Assembly (NCBI GenBank): GCA_905181625.1
Contig: CAJIYJ010000007.1
Coordinates: 248,001-312,000 of the forward strand
Length of the DNA: 64,000 bases
Direction of reading: 5' to 3'
DNA from: an uncultured Flavobacteriaceae bacterium
GTDB taxonomy: Bacteria > Bacteroidota > Bacteroidia > Flavobacteriales > Flavobacteriaceae
Part shown: piece after piece, positions 1 through 7,156 of the stretch
Numbering within the stretch: the stretch's first letter is position 1
Layout of the letters: every line of letters begins with the position of its first letter
Translations under genes and position numbers: made by a program
Notes under the pieces: generated by a model
What the model saw: the letters and a program-made list of their open reading frames with translations, nothing else
The model's database searches: none
Told to the model about the DNA's origin: nothing

Positions 1-894
1 ATCAAGAGTTCGGATTGTTCCTAACATATAAAGACTTTCAGGTATTATATTGCTTCTTACTCCTCCATGAATACTTCCAATAGTTACTACTGCCGCTGCT
101 TCAGTCAATGGCATACTTCTACTAACTATAGTTTGAATTGAGTTAATCATCTGAGAAGCTGTAACAATTGGATCTACGCCTGTCCAAGGAGTTGATCCAT
201 GAGTTTGAATCCCTTCTATATCAATCCTAAACTCATTAACAGCCGCCATTATTCCTTTTGGTCTAACGTAAACTTTTCCTGCACTAATTTGAGACCAAAT
301 ATGAAGACCAAAAATAGCATCAACGTCTGGATTTTTCAGAACGCCCTCTTTTACCATTAATTCAGCCCCTCCTTCCTCACCAACTGGTGCTCCTTCTTCT
401 GCAGGTTGAAATATAAATTTTATAGTTCCAGGAATCTGATCTTTTATTTCATATAATACTTTAGCTACTCCTAATAATATGGCCGTATGAGTATCGTGTC
501 CACAGGCATGCATAACTGGAACTTCTTCTCCATTATATTCACCAATCATTTTAGAGGCCCATGGCAAATCAGCTCGTTCCTTTACTGGCAAACCATCAAT
601 ATCCGCTCTTAAAGCTACAACAGGACCAGGCTTCCCACCCTTAAGAACAGCTACAACTCCAGTTTTTGCTACGCCAGTTTGAGGATTTAAACCGATTTTC
701 TTTAATTCTGCAGCTATTCTATCGGCAGTTTTAAATTCTCTATTGCTCAATTCTGCATTTTCATGAAACCAATGTCTGAGTTCAATTATATCAGATTCAT
801 AATTGGAAGACAATTCATTAATTTTTTTGTCAAAATTCTGAGAATAACTTGTGAAAGATAGGATCAGAAAAAATAAATATATTTTTTTATGCAT
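1..894 (-). CDS. M20-family amidohydrolase/metallopeptidase, 3' end outside window
   Basis: The reading frame is open from an ATG at 894 to the window edge (298 codons), so the C-terminus is missing. A signal peptide covers about residues 1-19 (MHKKIYLFFLILSFTSYSQ), which points to export. The metal-binding block VMHACGHDTHTAILLG lies near residues 127-142 and is followed by FQPAEEG, both typical of the M20D amidohydrolase group that hydrolyses N-acyl amino acids or hippurate-like amides with a dinuclear metal centre. The part visible here covers the catalytic domain and much of the lid domain. The start lies 14 nt from the left end of the integrative element, so its upstream region was probably replaced by element DNA. 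The substrate cannot be told from the sequence. Confidence 0.9.
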   Translation of the reverse strand, partial: MHKKIYLFFLILSFTSYSQNFDKKINELSSNYESDIIELRHWFHENAELSNREFKTADRIAAELKKIGLNPQTGVAKTGVVAVLKGGKPGPVVALRADIDGLPVKERADLPWASKMIGEYNGEEVPVMHACGHDTHTAILLGVAKVLYEIKDQIPGTIKFIFQPAEEGAPVGEEGGAELMVKEGVLKNPDVDAIFGLHIWSQISAGKVYVRPKGIMAAVNEFRIDIEGIQTHGSTPWTGVDPIVTASQMINSIQTIVSRSMPLTEAAAVVTIGSIHGGVRSNIIPESLYMLGTIRTLD

Positions 895-907
895 AGTTTT
901 AAATTTA

Positions 908-930
908 GTGGGTCATACTGGATACGAACC
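908..930. repeat. Distal attachment site (tRNA-Val 3'-end copy)
   Basis: The sequence from 908 to 930 matches 11757-11779 at 22 of 23 positions; the only difference is A versus T at position 16. It reproduces the T-loop, T-stem and acceptor 3' strand of tRNA-Val but no complete tRNA follows. This marks the element border next to the M20 gene. Confidence 0.88.
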
Positions 931-1237
931 GATGAAATATATACTACTCAAAGTGTTCTTTATCAATTACTTATAGTTTTATTTTTATTAAACATATCCC
1001 CACTTTGGGGATAATTTTGTCCTCATATTGGGGATAATGGCTAAAATCAAACCATTAAAATCCTCCACATACAATTCCACATACAAGATAATAAGAAAAA
1101 AGGGATGCATAAAATTAATTATACACCCCTCTTAACACAATCAAACTATTATGAAAAGTTGATAGATTGGAAATTGGATTTAGGTTGTTGTGAGTCTATC
1201 AAATATAAATATGATAGAGTTTTAATTATTTAACCCC
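931..1237. other. Non-coding left end of the element with GGGGATA repeats
   Basis: No gene is seen in this 307-bp stretch. It holds TATCCCC at 995-1001 facing GGGGATA at 1007-1013 (a 7-bp stem with a 5-nt loop). The 11-mer TTGGGGATAAT occurs at 1005-1015 and again at 1028-1038, a spacing of 23 bp. The same heptamer occurs in the opposite orientation at the other end of the element (11681-11699). Inference: these are arm-type binding sites for the recombinase or excisionase. The rest is AT-rich and featureless to the eye. Confidence 0.55.
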
Positions 1238-1489
1238 TTAATCCCACATACTATCAAACTCTGTTGAAGTAGTGATATTAAAATGTATTTTGATACAATC
1301 AATTATTGCATCTTTTGAGTAATACCTTCTTCCTCTGAAGGTTGTTCCTTTAATTAGCTTCTCTCTTTGGAAATTCCATAATGTTTTAGGAGATACTCCC
1401 AAAATCTCTAATGTTTGTTCTCTTGTGTGTAGTGGTTCACTTTGTAGGAGTTCAGTATTAACTCCGATTTTACTTAATAGTTCTTGCAT
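1238..1489 (-). CDS. Excisionase-like / MerR-type helix-turn-helix protein
   Basis: This 83-aa protein has a winged-HTH segment at about residues 20-60. It reads TREQTLEILGVSPKTLWNFQ followed by a basic stretch (RGRRYYSKDAI), the pattern of the HTH_17/excisionase family in which a short recognition helix is followed by a beta wing. It is the last gene of a minus-strand operon and the outermost gene at the left end, about 200 bp from the repeated GGGGATA sites. Family knowledge: such proteins act as recombination directionality factors or small regulators. Its place opposite the tyrosine recombinase favours a role in excision, which is an inference. It starts 7 nt after the preceding gene ends. 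Confidence 0.75.
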   Translation of the reverse strand: MQELLSKIGVNTELLQSEPLHTREQTLEILGVSPKTLWNFQREKLIKGTTFRGRRYYSKDAIIDCIKIHFNITTSTEFDSMWD

Positions 1490-1496
1490 AGTTATT

Positions 1497-1742
1497 TTAA
1501 TATATTAGTAGTTCTTCTTCTGTGTTATCAAGTTTAGTTTCATAATCTAAATCTTGAATTGATTTAATTTCTATTTCTATCTCTTCTATACAATCTTTCC
1601 AACTACCAATCGTATCTAATAAGTTTATCATCGCATCTGTTTCTACATTACCGAAATCGTTACTCAAATTATATATTCTATCCAAGTGGATATCAATCTT
1701 TTCTGTTGAATTATAAATCTTGGTTGTGGCCAGTTTTATCAT
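1497..1742 (-). CDS. Hypothetical acidic small protein (81 aa)
   Basis: I do not recognise this 81-aa protein. It has no signal peptide or membrane segment. Its second half is strongly acidic and predicted helical (EEIEIEIKSIQDLDYE then EEELLIY), which could form a coiled coil. Its start overlaps the stop of the upstream gene by 4 nt (ATGA), so translation is probably coupled. It sits between an unknown acidic protein and the excisionase-like gene in the left-end operon. Its function is unknown. Confidence 0.62.
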   Translation of the reverse strand: MIKLATTKIYNSTEKIDIHLDRIYNLSNDFGNVETDAMINLLDTIGSWKDCIEEIEIEIKSIQDLDYETKLDNTEEELLIY

Positions 1743-2164
1743 CTTGTAGTTAGAGACTCTATTATCTCGTTCAAATCATCTTGTTCCTCTAGAGTTGCAA
1801 ATACAATATCTTCTATCATTTGTTTAAGTTCATCTCTACTCATTGAACCGACCTCATCATCTTCTTCCATCTCATCAGTTGGATGTGCTCTTAAATCATC
1901 TGTATCTCCGTATCCCATCTCACGAAGCACCTCCTCTAAATCAACTAAATCTTCTGGTTTTGATTGAAGTTTATTTGGGATATTCTGTTTCCTATTCATT
2001 GGAATTTGAACCATTGAAACTACTTCTTTGATACACTCACAATCACGAGGTTTTAATATTTTTTTATCTCGATTAGAAATCTTTAATCCTGCAATTTCTT
2101 GAAGACGTATTCTTCTTTGGTATGGTGAGATATTTTTTTGGTTTAATCTTATTCCGTTAATCAT
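1739..2164 (-). CDS. Hypothetical protein, basic N-terminus and acidic C-terminus (141 aa)
   Basis: No family is recognised. The first 60 residues are basic, with an arginine-rich patch (SPYQRRIRLQEI) and a CEC motif near residue 43. From about residue 72 onward it is highly acidic (EDLVDLEEVLREMGYGDTDD, later DEMEEDDE) and helical. The two halves suggest a nucleic-acid-binding part joined to an acidic protein-contact part, which is only an inference from composition. Its start codon shares one base with the stop of the upstream gene (TAATG), indicating translational coupling. It is part of the five-gene left-end operon of the element. Confidence 0.62.
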   Translation of the reverse strand: MINGIRLNQKNISPYQRRIRLQEIAGLKISNRDKKILKPRDCECIKEVVSMVQIPMNRKQNIPNKLQSKPEDLVDLEEVLREMGYGDTDDLRAHPTDEMEEDDEVGSMSRDELKQMIEDIVFATLEEQDDLNEIIESLTTR

Positions 2165-2688
2165 TATATAATTCCTCCTTGTTGTTTCAATATTTTAGCT
2201 TCATTGGTTATGTATTTCATTTGGTTAGTAGATAAATTTTGGTTTATCCAATACACCCCCTTATCTATTCTTGCAAGTAATTTTTCTTTTCCTTGAGAGA
2301 TATCTACAACTCTGTATCCTTTATCCTCTTTTATAATCCCCATATGAAGATTTTCAACTTGTTCCCAAGATGTAATTGATTTACTATCTCCATATGAATT
2401 CACTCTATCCATTATAGATTGAACTCTGTGGGTATATTCAAATAAATCATCTTGCACTTTAGAATATCTTTTTATCATCTTAAGGGTATTTCTTGAATCA
2501 TATCCTTCCCTCATTAAATACGATTTCATTTCATCTTCTGAACTTCCACAAATACCACGAGATTTCAAGTGGTGGAGGTAAAGTACATCCATAATTTCCA
2601 TCGTGTATTTAGTTCCGAATTTGGATTCACTTAATTTTAATATTCCATCGAAAGTTAATCCTTCGACTTCGTTCATTGTTCTTTTCAT
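2164..2688 (-). CDS. Hypothetical protein (174 aa), left-end operon
   Basis: I do not recognise this 174-aa soluble protein. It is largely helical by composition, with no signal peptide, membrane segment or obvious catalytic motif. The segment EDEMKSYLMREGYDSRNTLK (about residues 51-70) could be an HTH-like region but is not convincing. It is the second gene of the operon, starts 3 nt after the 43-aa ORF stops, and is coupled to the next gene by a TAATG overlap. The tight coupling suggests the five products act together. Confidence 0.65.
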   Translation of the reverse strand: MKRTMNEVEGLTFDGILKLSESKFGTKYTMEIMDVLYLHHLKSRGICGSSEDEMKSYLMREGYDSRNTLKMIKRYSKVQDDLFEYTHRVQSIMDRVNSYGDSKSITSWEQVENLHMGIIKEDKGYRVVDISQGKEKLLARIDKGVYWINQNLSTNQMKYITNEAKILKQQGGII

Positions 2689-2691
2689 AAT

Positions 2692-2823
2692 TTATTTGTT
2701 TTTATCTTTTGGAAATGCTTTTAATAATTCTTTTTTAGATATCTCTAGAGACCATTCTCTGTAATCCTCCCAACTATTAAATATGTTTTTGAATTGTTTA
2801 GGTACTTCTCTGTTAGTGCTCAT
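2692..2823 (-). CDS. Predicted 43-aa small protein heading the left-end operon
   Basis: A short frame runs from ATG at 2823 to TAA at 2692 and codes for MSTNREVPKQFKNIFNSWED then YREWSLEISKKELLKAFPKD and KNK. The amino-acid mix (aromatic and charged, no low complexity) looks like a real protein. It ends 3 nt before the start of the 174-aa gene, fitting an operon. No homolog comes to mind and no clear Shine-Dalgarno sequence is visible, which is usual in this phylum. The WEDYREWSLE segment may be an amphipathic helix. Confidence 0.5.
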   Translation of the reverse strand: MSTNREVPKQFKNIFNSWEDYREWSLEISKKELLKAFPKDKNK

Positions 2824-3172
2824 ACTATTAGTTCGAGGTTTATACTTTTAGATTTATACTTTTTTTGTTAGTGTTTTTAACTTCTCATAGAGTTTTTAGA
2901 GCCAACCCCCCTAGTCCCCCCTTTATAGGGAAAATAGAGTTCTAACTCCAAGATTAACATCCTCATGTCGTTCCCTTCACCAACAGAAATCCGTAGATTT
3001 CATATACCCCTATAACTTTCGTTACTATTATAAATAGATAGAAATATCCCAAACGATAAAAAATTCTATAAAAAAATCAAATTGGTTAAATATTACTAAC
3101 GATTTTAAGAGGCTTTCAGAGGGGTTAAATAAATTTTCGAGTAAGAATCCATTTCATTACTTTTACGATTGT
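2824..3172. other. Divergent intergenic region between left-end operon and parB-like gene
   Basis: No gene is seen in these 349 bp. The stretch contains an unusual C-rich patch at about 2905-2921 in otherwise AT-rich DNA, followed by a short CCC-TTTATA-GGG symmetry (2919-2930). Just before the ParB-like start lies TACTTTTACGAT (3158-3169), which resembles the -7 box and leader of two other element genes. Promoters for both divergent operons must lie here. An origin of replication or transfer is possible but nothing in the sequence proves one. Confidence 0.4.
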
Positions 3173-3853
3173 ATGGCAAGTAAAAACGAACAAATTGGGG
3201 AAGTATTGAGAGTTTCCATTGATAAGATTAAACAAAATCCAATCAATTTTGAAATATATTCCTCCAAACACACAAAAGAAGATGAAGATTTACAGAATTC
3301 GATTCAACTCTACGGACAGTTAGAACCTGTGTTGGTTAATCAAAACACCAATCAATTGATTTCTGGCCATAGAAGATACAACACACTCAAAAGGCTAGGA
3401 TTAGATAAGATAAATGTAATCTACAAATCTGTTGATGTTTTAGAAACTATCGAGTTAATTCAATCTAACAGGCATAGGGAAAAATCACTAGTAGAGAAAG
3501 TTAACGAGTATCGCGAACTAAAATCTCAATTGAAATCCCTACCGATTAAAAAACGAAAAGAATTGATGGGTTCTCTTAAACTACGAGAATTCTTACATAA
3601 AGAAATTGGTATATCCCAAACGAATGATGTAAGAATGAAAGTTGTGGAGGATAGTGGTGATGAGGATTTGCTCAATTCAGTTTTGAGTGGTGAAGTTTCA
3701 TTAAGGTCTGCATTTAGATTTATTAAAGGTGGAGATAGTGAGGATAGAAATAATTTGAAGAACGAAATAAAAAAATCAATAGAGAATAGTAAGAATGAAC
3801 TTTCATTTCACGATGTAATATCAATTGTTGAAGATGTGTATAAAAGAAAATGA
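3173..3853 (+). CDS. ParB N-terminal-domain protein
   Basis: This 226-aa protein has a ParB/Srx-type domain over about residues 10-100. It includes LQNSIQLYGQLEPVLVNQ and the CTP/phosphate-binding GHRRYNTLKRLG motif near residue 65, followed by IQSNRHREKS. The C-terminal part is helical and may bind DNA. Family knowledge: ParB-fold proteins act in DNA partition with CTP hydrolysis, in transcription, or as nucleases on mobile elements. No ParA ATPase is nearby, so classical partition is unlikely. It is transcribed away from the left-end operon and its stop codon overlaps a TGAAC-N6-GTTCA dyad. The actual role is unknown. Confidence 0.8.
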   Translation: MASKNEQIGEVLRVSIDKIKQNPINFEIYSSKHTKEDEDLQNSIQLYGQLEPVLVNQNTNQLISGHRRYNTLKRLGLDKINVIYKSVDVLETIELIQSNRHREKSLVEKVNEYRELKSQLKSLPIKKRKELMGSLKLREFLHKEIGISQTNDVRMKVVEDSGDEDLLNSVLSGEVSLRSAFRFIKGGDSEDRNNLKNEIKKSIENSKNELSFHDVISIVEDVYKRK

Positions 3854-3866
3854 ACACTCGAGTTCA
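3851..3866. repeat. Dyad TGAAC-N6-GTTCA, copy 1
   Basis: The inverted repeat TGAAC-ACTCGA-GTTCA lies between the convergent ParB-like and HNH genes and includes the ParB-like stop codon. The 21-bp context matches the copy at 8014-8034 at 19 of 21 positions. The two copies bound the HNH - cargo - methyltransferase - PLP block. A dimeric regulator, ParB-like protein or serine recombinase could bind it; which one is unknown. Confidence 0.5.
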
Positions 3867-3869
3867 CTT

Positions 3870-4733
3870 TTATTTGAATATTCTTTCTTCTTCAATCCAC
3901 TCTAAATATTGAATTTTCTCTTTTTCTTCAAACTTATCACTCTTTGATAGGTTTTCTTTTTTCCACATCGGTTGAAGGTTTATAAAGTGACAGAGTTTGT
4001 TCATTTCTTCTACATCTTTGGATGAAGATAATGGTATGATATGGTCGATTTGCCAATCACCATAATTATCCCAATTCATTCCTTTAGTGAACTGAACTTC
4101 TATACGTTCTTTTAATTCAATCCAACTACATCCTATCATCTTTTCAGTTATGGTGTTTTTAGAATAACCTTTGTTTCTAAAAGCCATATAAACTCTTCCT
4201 GCTACTTTTACTCTTAAATCGAATAATTTATCATTCTTTTTTCTTTCCTTTTTATAAATCTGTTTGGTTTTTCTATAATGTTCTGAATCTTTATTTGTTT
4301 GAAAATATTCTTTACTTTTTTGATTCTCTTCTACTTTGTTTTTTTGATATCTAATCTTCCTTAATTCTTTTTGCCTCTCTTTATAATTCTCTTTTATCTC
4401 TTCGTATTTTTTAGAATTATTCTTTCTCCATAGTTTAGAAGATTCTTTGTATTTTTCTTTGTTTTTTTGATAATTATCTTTCATTTGGGTTATTATAACC
4501 TCTCTGTTTTCTTCATAATATTTTTTTGTTTGTTTTTTTATTTTTTCAGTATTTTCTTCTTTATACTTTTTATTACTTTCTCTTTTCTTTCGTTTGTATT
4601 CTGAATTATGTTTGTTTTTTTCTCTCCATTCCTTCCCTTCTAAATTTGAACAAACCTTACATTGAGTTCTGTTATCTCTAAATTCAGATAAAAGTTTTTC
4701 TGTTTTACATTTTTTACAAACTCTACTTTTCAT
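3870..4733 (-). CDS. HNH endonuclease with N-terminal zinc finger and Lys/Glu-rich helix
   Basis: This 287-aa protein has three parts. Residues 1-30 form a four-cysteine zinc finger (C6-x2-C9, C25-x2-C28). Residues 31-165 are a very Lys/Glu/Tyr-rich repetitive helix of YKEENxEKIKK-like units. Residues 195-275 form an HNH domain with WQIDHIIPLSS (D230-H231), N252 in FINLQPMWKKEN, and N261. The histidine is the expected general base and the asparagine/histidine set binds the metal. This architecture is common in phage-related HNH proteins of Bacteroidota. Its start codon directly follows a stop codon of a remnant gene end (TAAATG). It may be a homing-type nuclease, a defence nuclease or part of element spread. 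Confidence 0.82.
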   Translation of the reverse strand: MKSRVCKKCKTEKLLSEFRDNRTQCKVCSNLEGKEWREKNKHNSEYKRKKRESNKKYKEENTEKIKKQTKKYYEENREVIITQMKDNYQKNKEKYKESSKLWRKNNSKKYEEIKENYKERQKELRKIRYQKNKVEENQKSKEYFQTNKDSEHYRKTKQIYKKERKKNDKLFDLRVKVAGRVYMAFRNKGYSKNTITEKMIGCSWIELKERIEVQFTKGMNWDNYGDWQIDHIIPLSSSKDVEEMNKLCHFINLQPMWKKENLSKSDKFEEKEKIQYLEWIEEERIFK

Positions 4734-4761
4734 TTACTTTTTAATAAACTTCATTATTGGT
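4734..4761. repeat. 28-nt duplicated gene end, copy A
   Basis: These 28 nt match 5514-5541 at 27 positions. On the minus strand they encode the tail PIMKFIKK-stop, the same C-terminus as the methyltransferase locus. A stop codon 12 sense codons upstream shows that only a short fragment remains. The copy abuts the ATG of the HNH gene. The two copies flank a 752-bp segment carrying the 36-aa and 161-aa genes. Confidence 0.75.
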
Positions 4762-4888
4762 AGTTCCACGATAGTAAAATACTAAAAACTATTTTAACAT
4801 TAATATAAAATGCCCTTGTATCAAAGGGTGTTACAGAGATTTACCAATTTTCAAATCATTATATTAGTATCCATTAAATACACACAAA

Positions 4889-4999
4889 ATGAAGAATAAC
4901 AAAATGAAGAATATTATTACAATAGTAATTCTTATAATGCTAGTAGTTGGAGCTGGTTTAATGATGTGGGAAGCAAGAAATGGTTTCCCACCAAGTTAA
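4889..4999 (+). CDS. Predicted single-pass membrane mini-protein (36 aa)
   Basis: The frame runs from ATG at 4889 to TAA at 4999 and codes for a 36-aa peptide with a hydrophobic core (IITIVILIMLVVGAGLMM) after a basic N-terminus (MKNNKMKN). It therefore looks like a small inner-membrane protein. Its start is preceded by TTAAATACACACAAAAT, and nearly the same leader precedes the next gene 13 nt downstream. The repeat of the initiation region suggests both are translated from one message. Its function is unknown. Confidence 0.5.
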   Translation: MKNNKMKNIITIVILIMLVVGAGLMMWEARNGFPPS

Positions 5000-5012
5000 A
5001 TACACACAAAAT

Positions 5013-5498
5013 ATGAAAAGGTTATTACTCTTATTATTCATTCCAATTCTGTCTTTCTCTCAAATATCTTATAATGATGTTATGAGTACCAATTCTGTGG
5101 ATGGATTTAAGAAGGTAGTGATTGAAAATGGATACGAATTCGATAGTTTGGATGATGATGGTTGGCTAACCTATGGGTTTAATATTGTTAAAGATTCAAC
5201 AGGCAGTAAATCCTCTCAATGGAGTTCTTATAATACTAAAGATGATAGGTTTACTTTATCATTTGGAAGAAGAACGCTTTTAGGGAACTTTCTTGGAACA
5301 GATGATGATAATTCTGAAAATCCTTATGATTTAATTGTAAAGGATATCAAAGAGAAATGTAAGTATTATAAAATTATCAGCTACGAAGGAATTGATTATG
5401 TTTCATATGGTTGTTCTGAATCAACTTATAAGGGAAAGATTGGATTTGTAGTTTCAGAGGGTAGTGGATTAATTAGGCACTTTCCCACAACAGAATAA
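5013..5498 (+). CDS. Predicted secreted protein of unknown function (161 aa)
   Basis: I chose the ATG at 5013 because it begins a clean signal peptide, MKRLLLLLFIPILSFSQ; an in-frame upstream ATG at 4980 lies inside the preceding mini-gene. The mature part is about 144 aa, acidic and beta-rich by composition, with two cysteines near the end (EKCKYY and YGCSES) that might form a disulfide. No family is recognised. It shares its 5' leader sequence with the membrane mini-protein upstream. Both are carried on the segment flanked by the 28-nt duplication, so they look like a cargo module. Confidence 0.65.
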   Translation: MKRLLLLLFIPILSFSQISYNDVMSTNSVDGFKKVVIENGYEFDSLDDDGWLTYGFNIVKDSTGSKSSQWSSYNTKDDRFTLSFGRRTLLGNFLGTDDDNSENPYDLIVKDIKEKCKYYKIISYEGIDYVSYGCSESTYKGKIGFVVSEGSGLIRHFPTTE

Positions 5499-5513
5499 AT
5501 CCTAAAATCCACT

Positions 5514-5541
5514 TTACTTTTTGATAAACTTCATTATTGGT
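5514..5541. repeat. 28-nt duplicated gene end, copy B (methyltransferase tail)
   Basis: This is the counterpart of 4734-4761, with one A/G difference. On the minus strand it encodes the final residues (PIMKFIKK) and stop codon of the methyltransferase locus. The repeat begins exactly at the stop codon in both copies. Confidence 0.75.
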
Positions 5542-7153
5542 TCAACCTTCACATACTTTTCTCCTTCTTCATCGTAAGCTATCTATGGTCAATATTATCT
5601 TTCACCATCAAGACCTAAATCTCTTTGCATCTTCATTCCTATTTCATATTCAAATTCGAATCCAATATCCTCAAGAACGGATAGAGTATCAATTTCCAAT
5701 GGCAGTTCCTTCGTATCTGCAATATTCAAGAGAAGAACTCCTCCCTTTTTCAGCAAATCGTATCCAATTTGGAAAGTTTCTTTGATATAACCATTTATCC
5801 AACTCTCGTAGGTAGGGAAGAGGTTATAACTCTGTTCTTCATCGGTTGAGTATTGTTCTTGGTTGAAGTAAGGAGGTGATGTTAGAATTAGCAAATCAAT
5901 CTTTCCCTTTGTGGGTTTTGTAATCTTCTGTTTCATTGAATCGTCGTTGAGCTTATTTGATGCACCTTGATAATTTGATTTTCTACCTAGATTTCTCCTC
6001 GGATAAATTCACCAATCCTTTTATATGAACGAGTTGTAAAAATGTTAGAATTAACATCACAACCAAAATAATTTATATTCTTATTAGAACAGATTGAACC
6101 CATTAGTCTACCACCCCAACCAGAACTACTATCATACACAATACCTCCACTTTGAGGTAGGTATCTTTCATAAAGATATCTTGAAACAAGTGGAGAAAAA
6201 TTGATAGGTATATTCGAAAATCCAACTCTTAGGGTGTGTATGATATGTTTAACAATCTTCTCATCTTTTTTGAAATAACGAAGATGAAAAAGTTTTTGAG
6301 TATCTAATTCTGTTCCAATATTTCTAATATGGTATTCTTTCAAAACCCCATCTGTTTTTAATTTTTCAATTTCCTTTTTATCAAAACCAAGATGAAAATC
6401 TCTAAATGCAGGAATAATAATTAAACCATATTTCTTATTATCCAAATTCTTATAATCATCTTTTGATTTCATCATCTTGGATATCATATACATTCTATCC
6501 TTTTTTACATTCCGTTGGAGAGTCCTTATGAACTTTAGTTCTAACGATGGCTCTTTCAATACATCATACATACTCACCGAACCTGCACGAGTTTTGTGTA
6601 GAGATGGTTGGAACTGGTTACAGGAACTTCCGTAGTGGTAATCATTTGATATAATATATTCATATATATCATCGCCCTTCTTCCACATTCGTTTAACATC
6701 GAAATCAATTAGTTTTTGAATATCATCAATTATACCACTTTTATCTTTTCCTATGTACGGAGGTATGTTGTTCGAATCCCATTGTTGTAACAGATATACT
6801 CTTACAGAAAGAATAAAGCTCTTAAACTCGTTATAACTCATCTTATTTACCTCTTCAAATGTGATATTATACTTTGGATTATCACCGATTGGATTTTTTC
6901 CAAATGGAAGTGTGGACGTTGAGGTTTTTTCTTCTTTTTCAATTCTCGTGGAATGCGTTATAAAAGACTTCGTTCCTTTGGATTTGAAAGTTTCAACTCC
7001 CAACATTTCACTTTGGGATGCATCATATGCTTTTTTTAATGTTAACTCACCATTTTGATACAATTGATGGATATGAGGGTATTTCTCAATCAATTTGAGT
7101 TTTACCTTCTCTTCCATCAATTTCTTTCTTTTCGCAAATTCTTTTCTATCCAT
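5514..7153 (-). pseudogene. DNA methyltransferase (gamma-type motif order), frameshifted
   Basis: Two minus-strand frames form one locus. The first (7153-5987, 388 aa) ends with the SAM-binding motif YDSSSGWGGRLMG near residues 340-352. The second (open from about 6000 to 5595) carries the catalytic motif LILTSPPYF and the strand KKGGVLLLNIADT. Motif I followed by SPPY fits an N4-cytosine or N6-adenine amino-methyltransferase. Adding one base near 5990-6003 restores a 546-aa frame, giving an overlap such as EFIRGEI then LGRKSNYQG. Three in-frame stops at about 5585-5597 precede a tail, AYDEEGEKYVKVEPIMKFIKK, that is also in frame. The first 330 residues are not a known target-recognition domain to me. 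The PLP-enzyme gene lies 3 nt upstream. The locus is decayed or carries sequencing indels. Confidence 0.75.
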
Positions 7154-7156
7154 AAT

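Noticed and set aside
1843-2031. Plus-strand open frame of 62 codons
   Set aside because: It is antisense to the 141-aa gene of the left-end operon and has the composition of a shadow frame.
4813-4828. Short hairpin CCCTT...AAGGG before the membrane mini-protein
   Set aside because: Five base pairs in AT-rich DNA are too weak to call a terminator or riboswitch.
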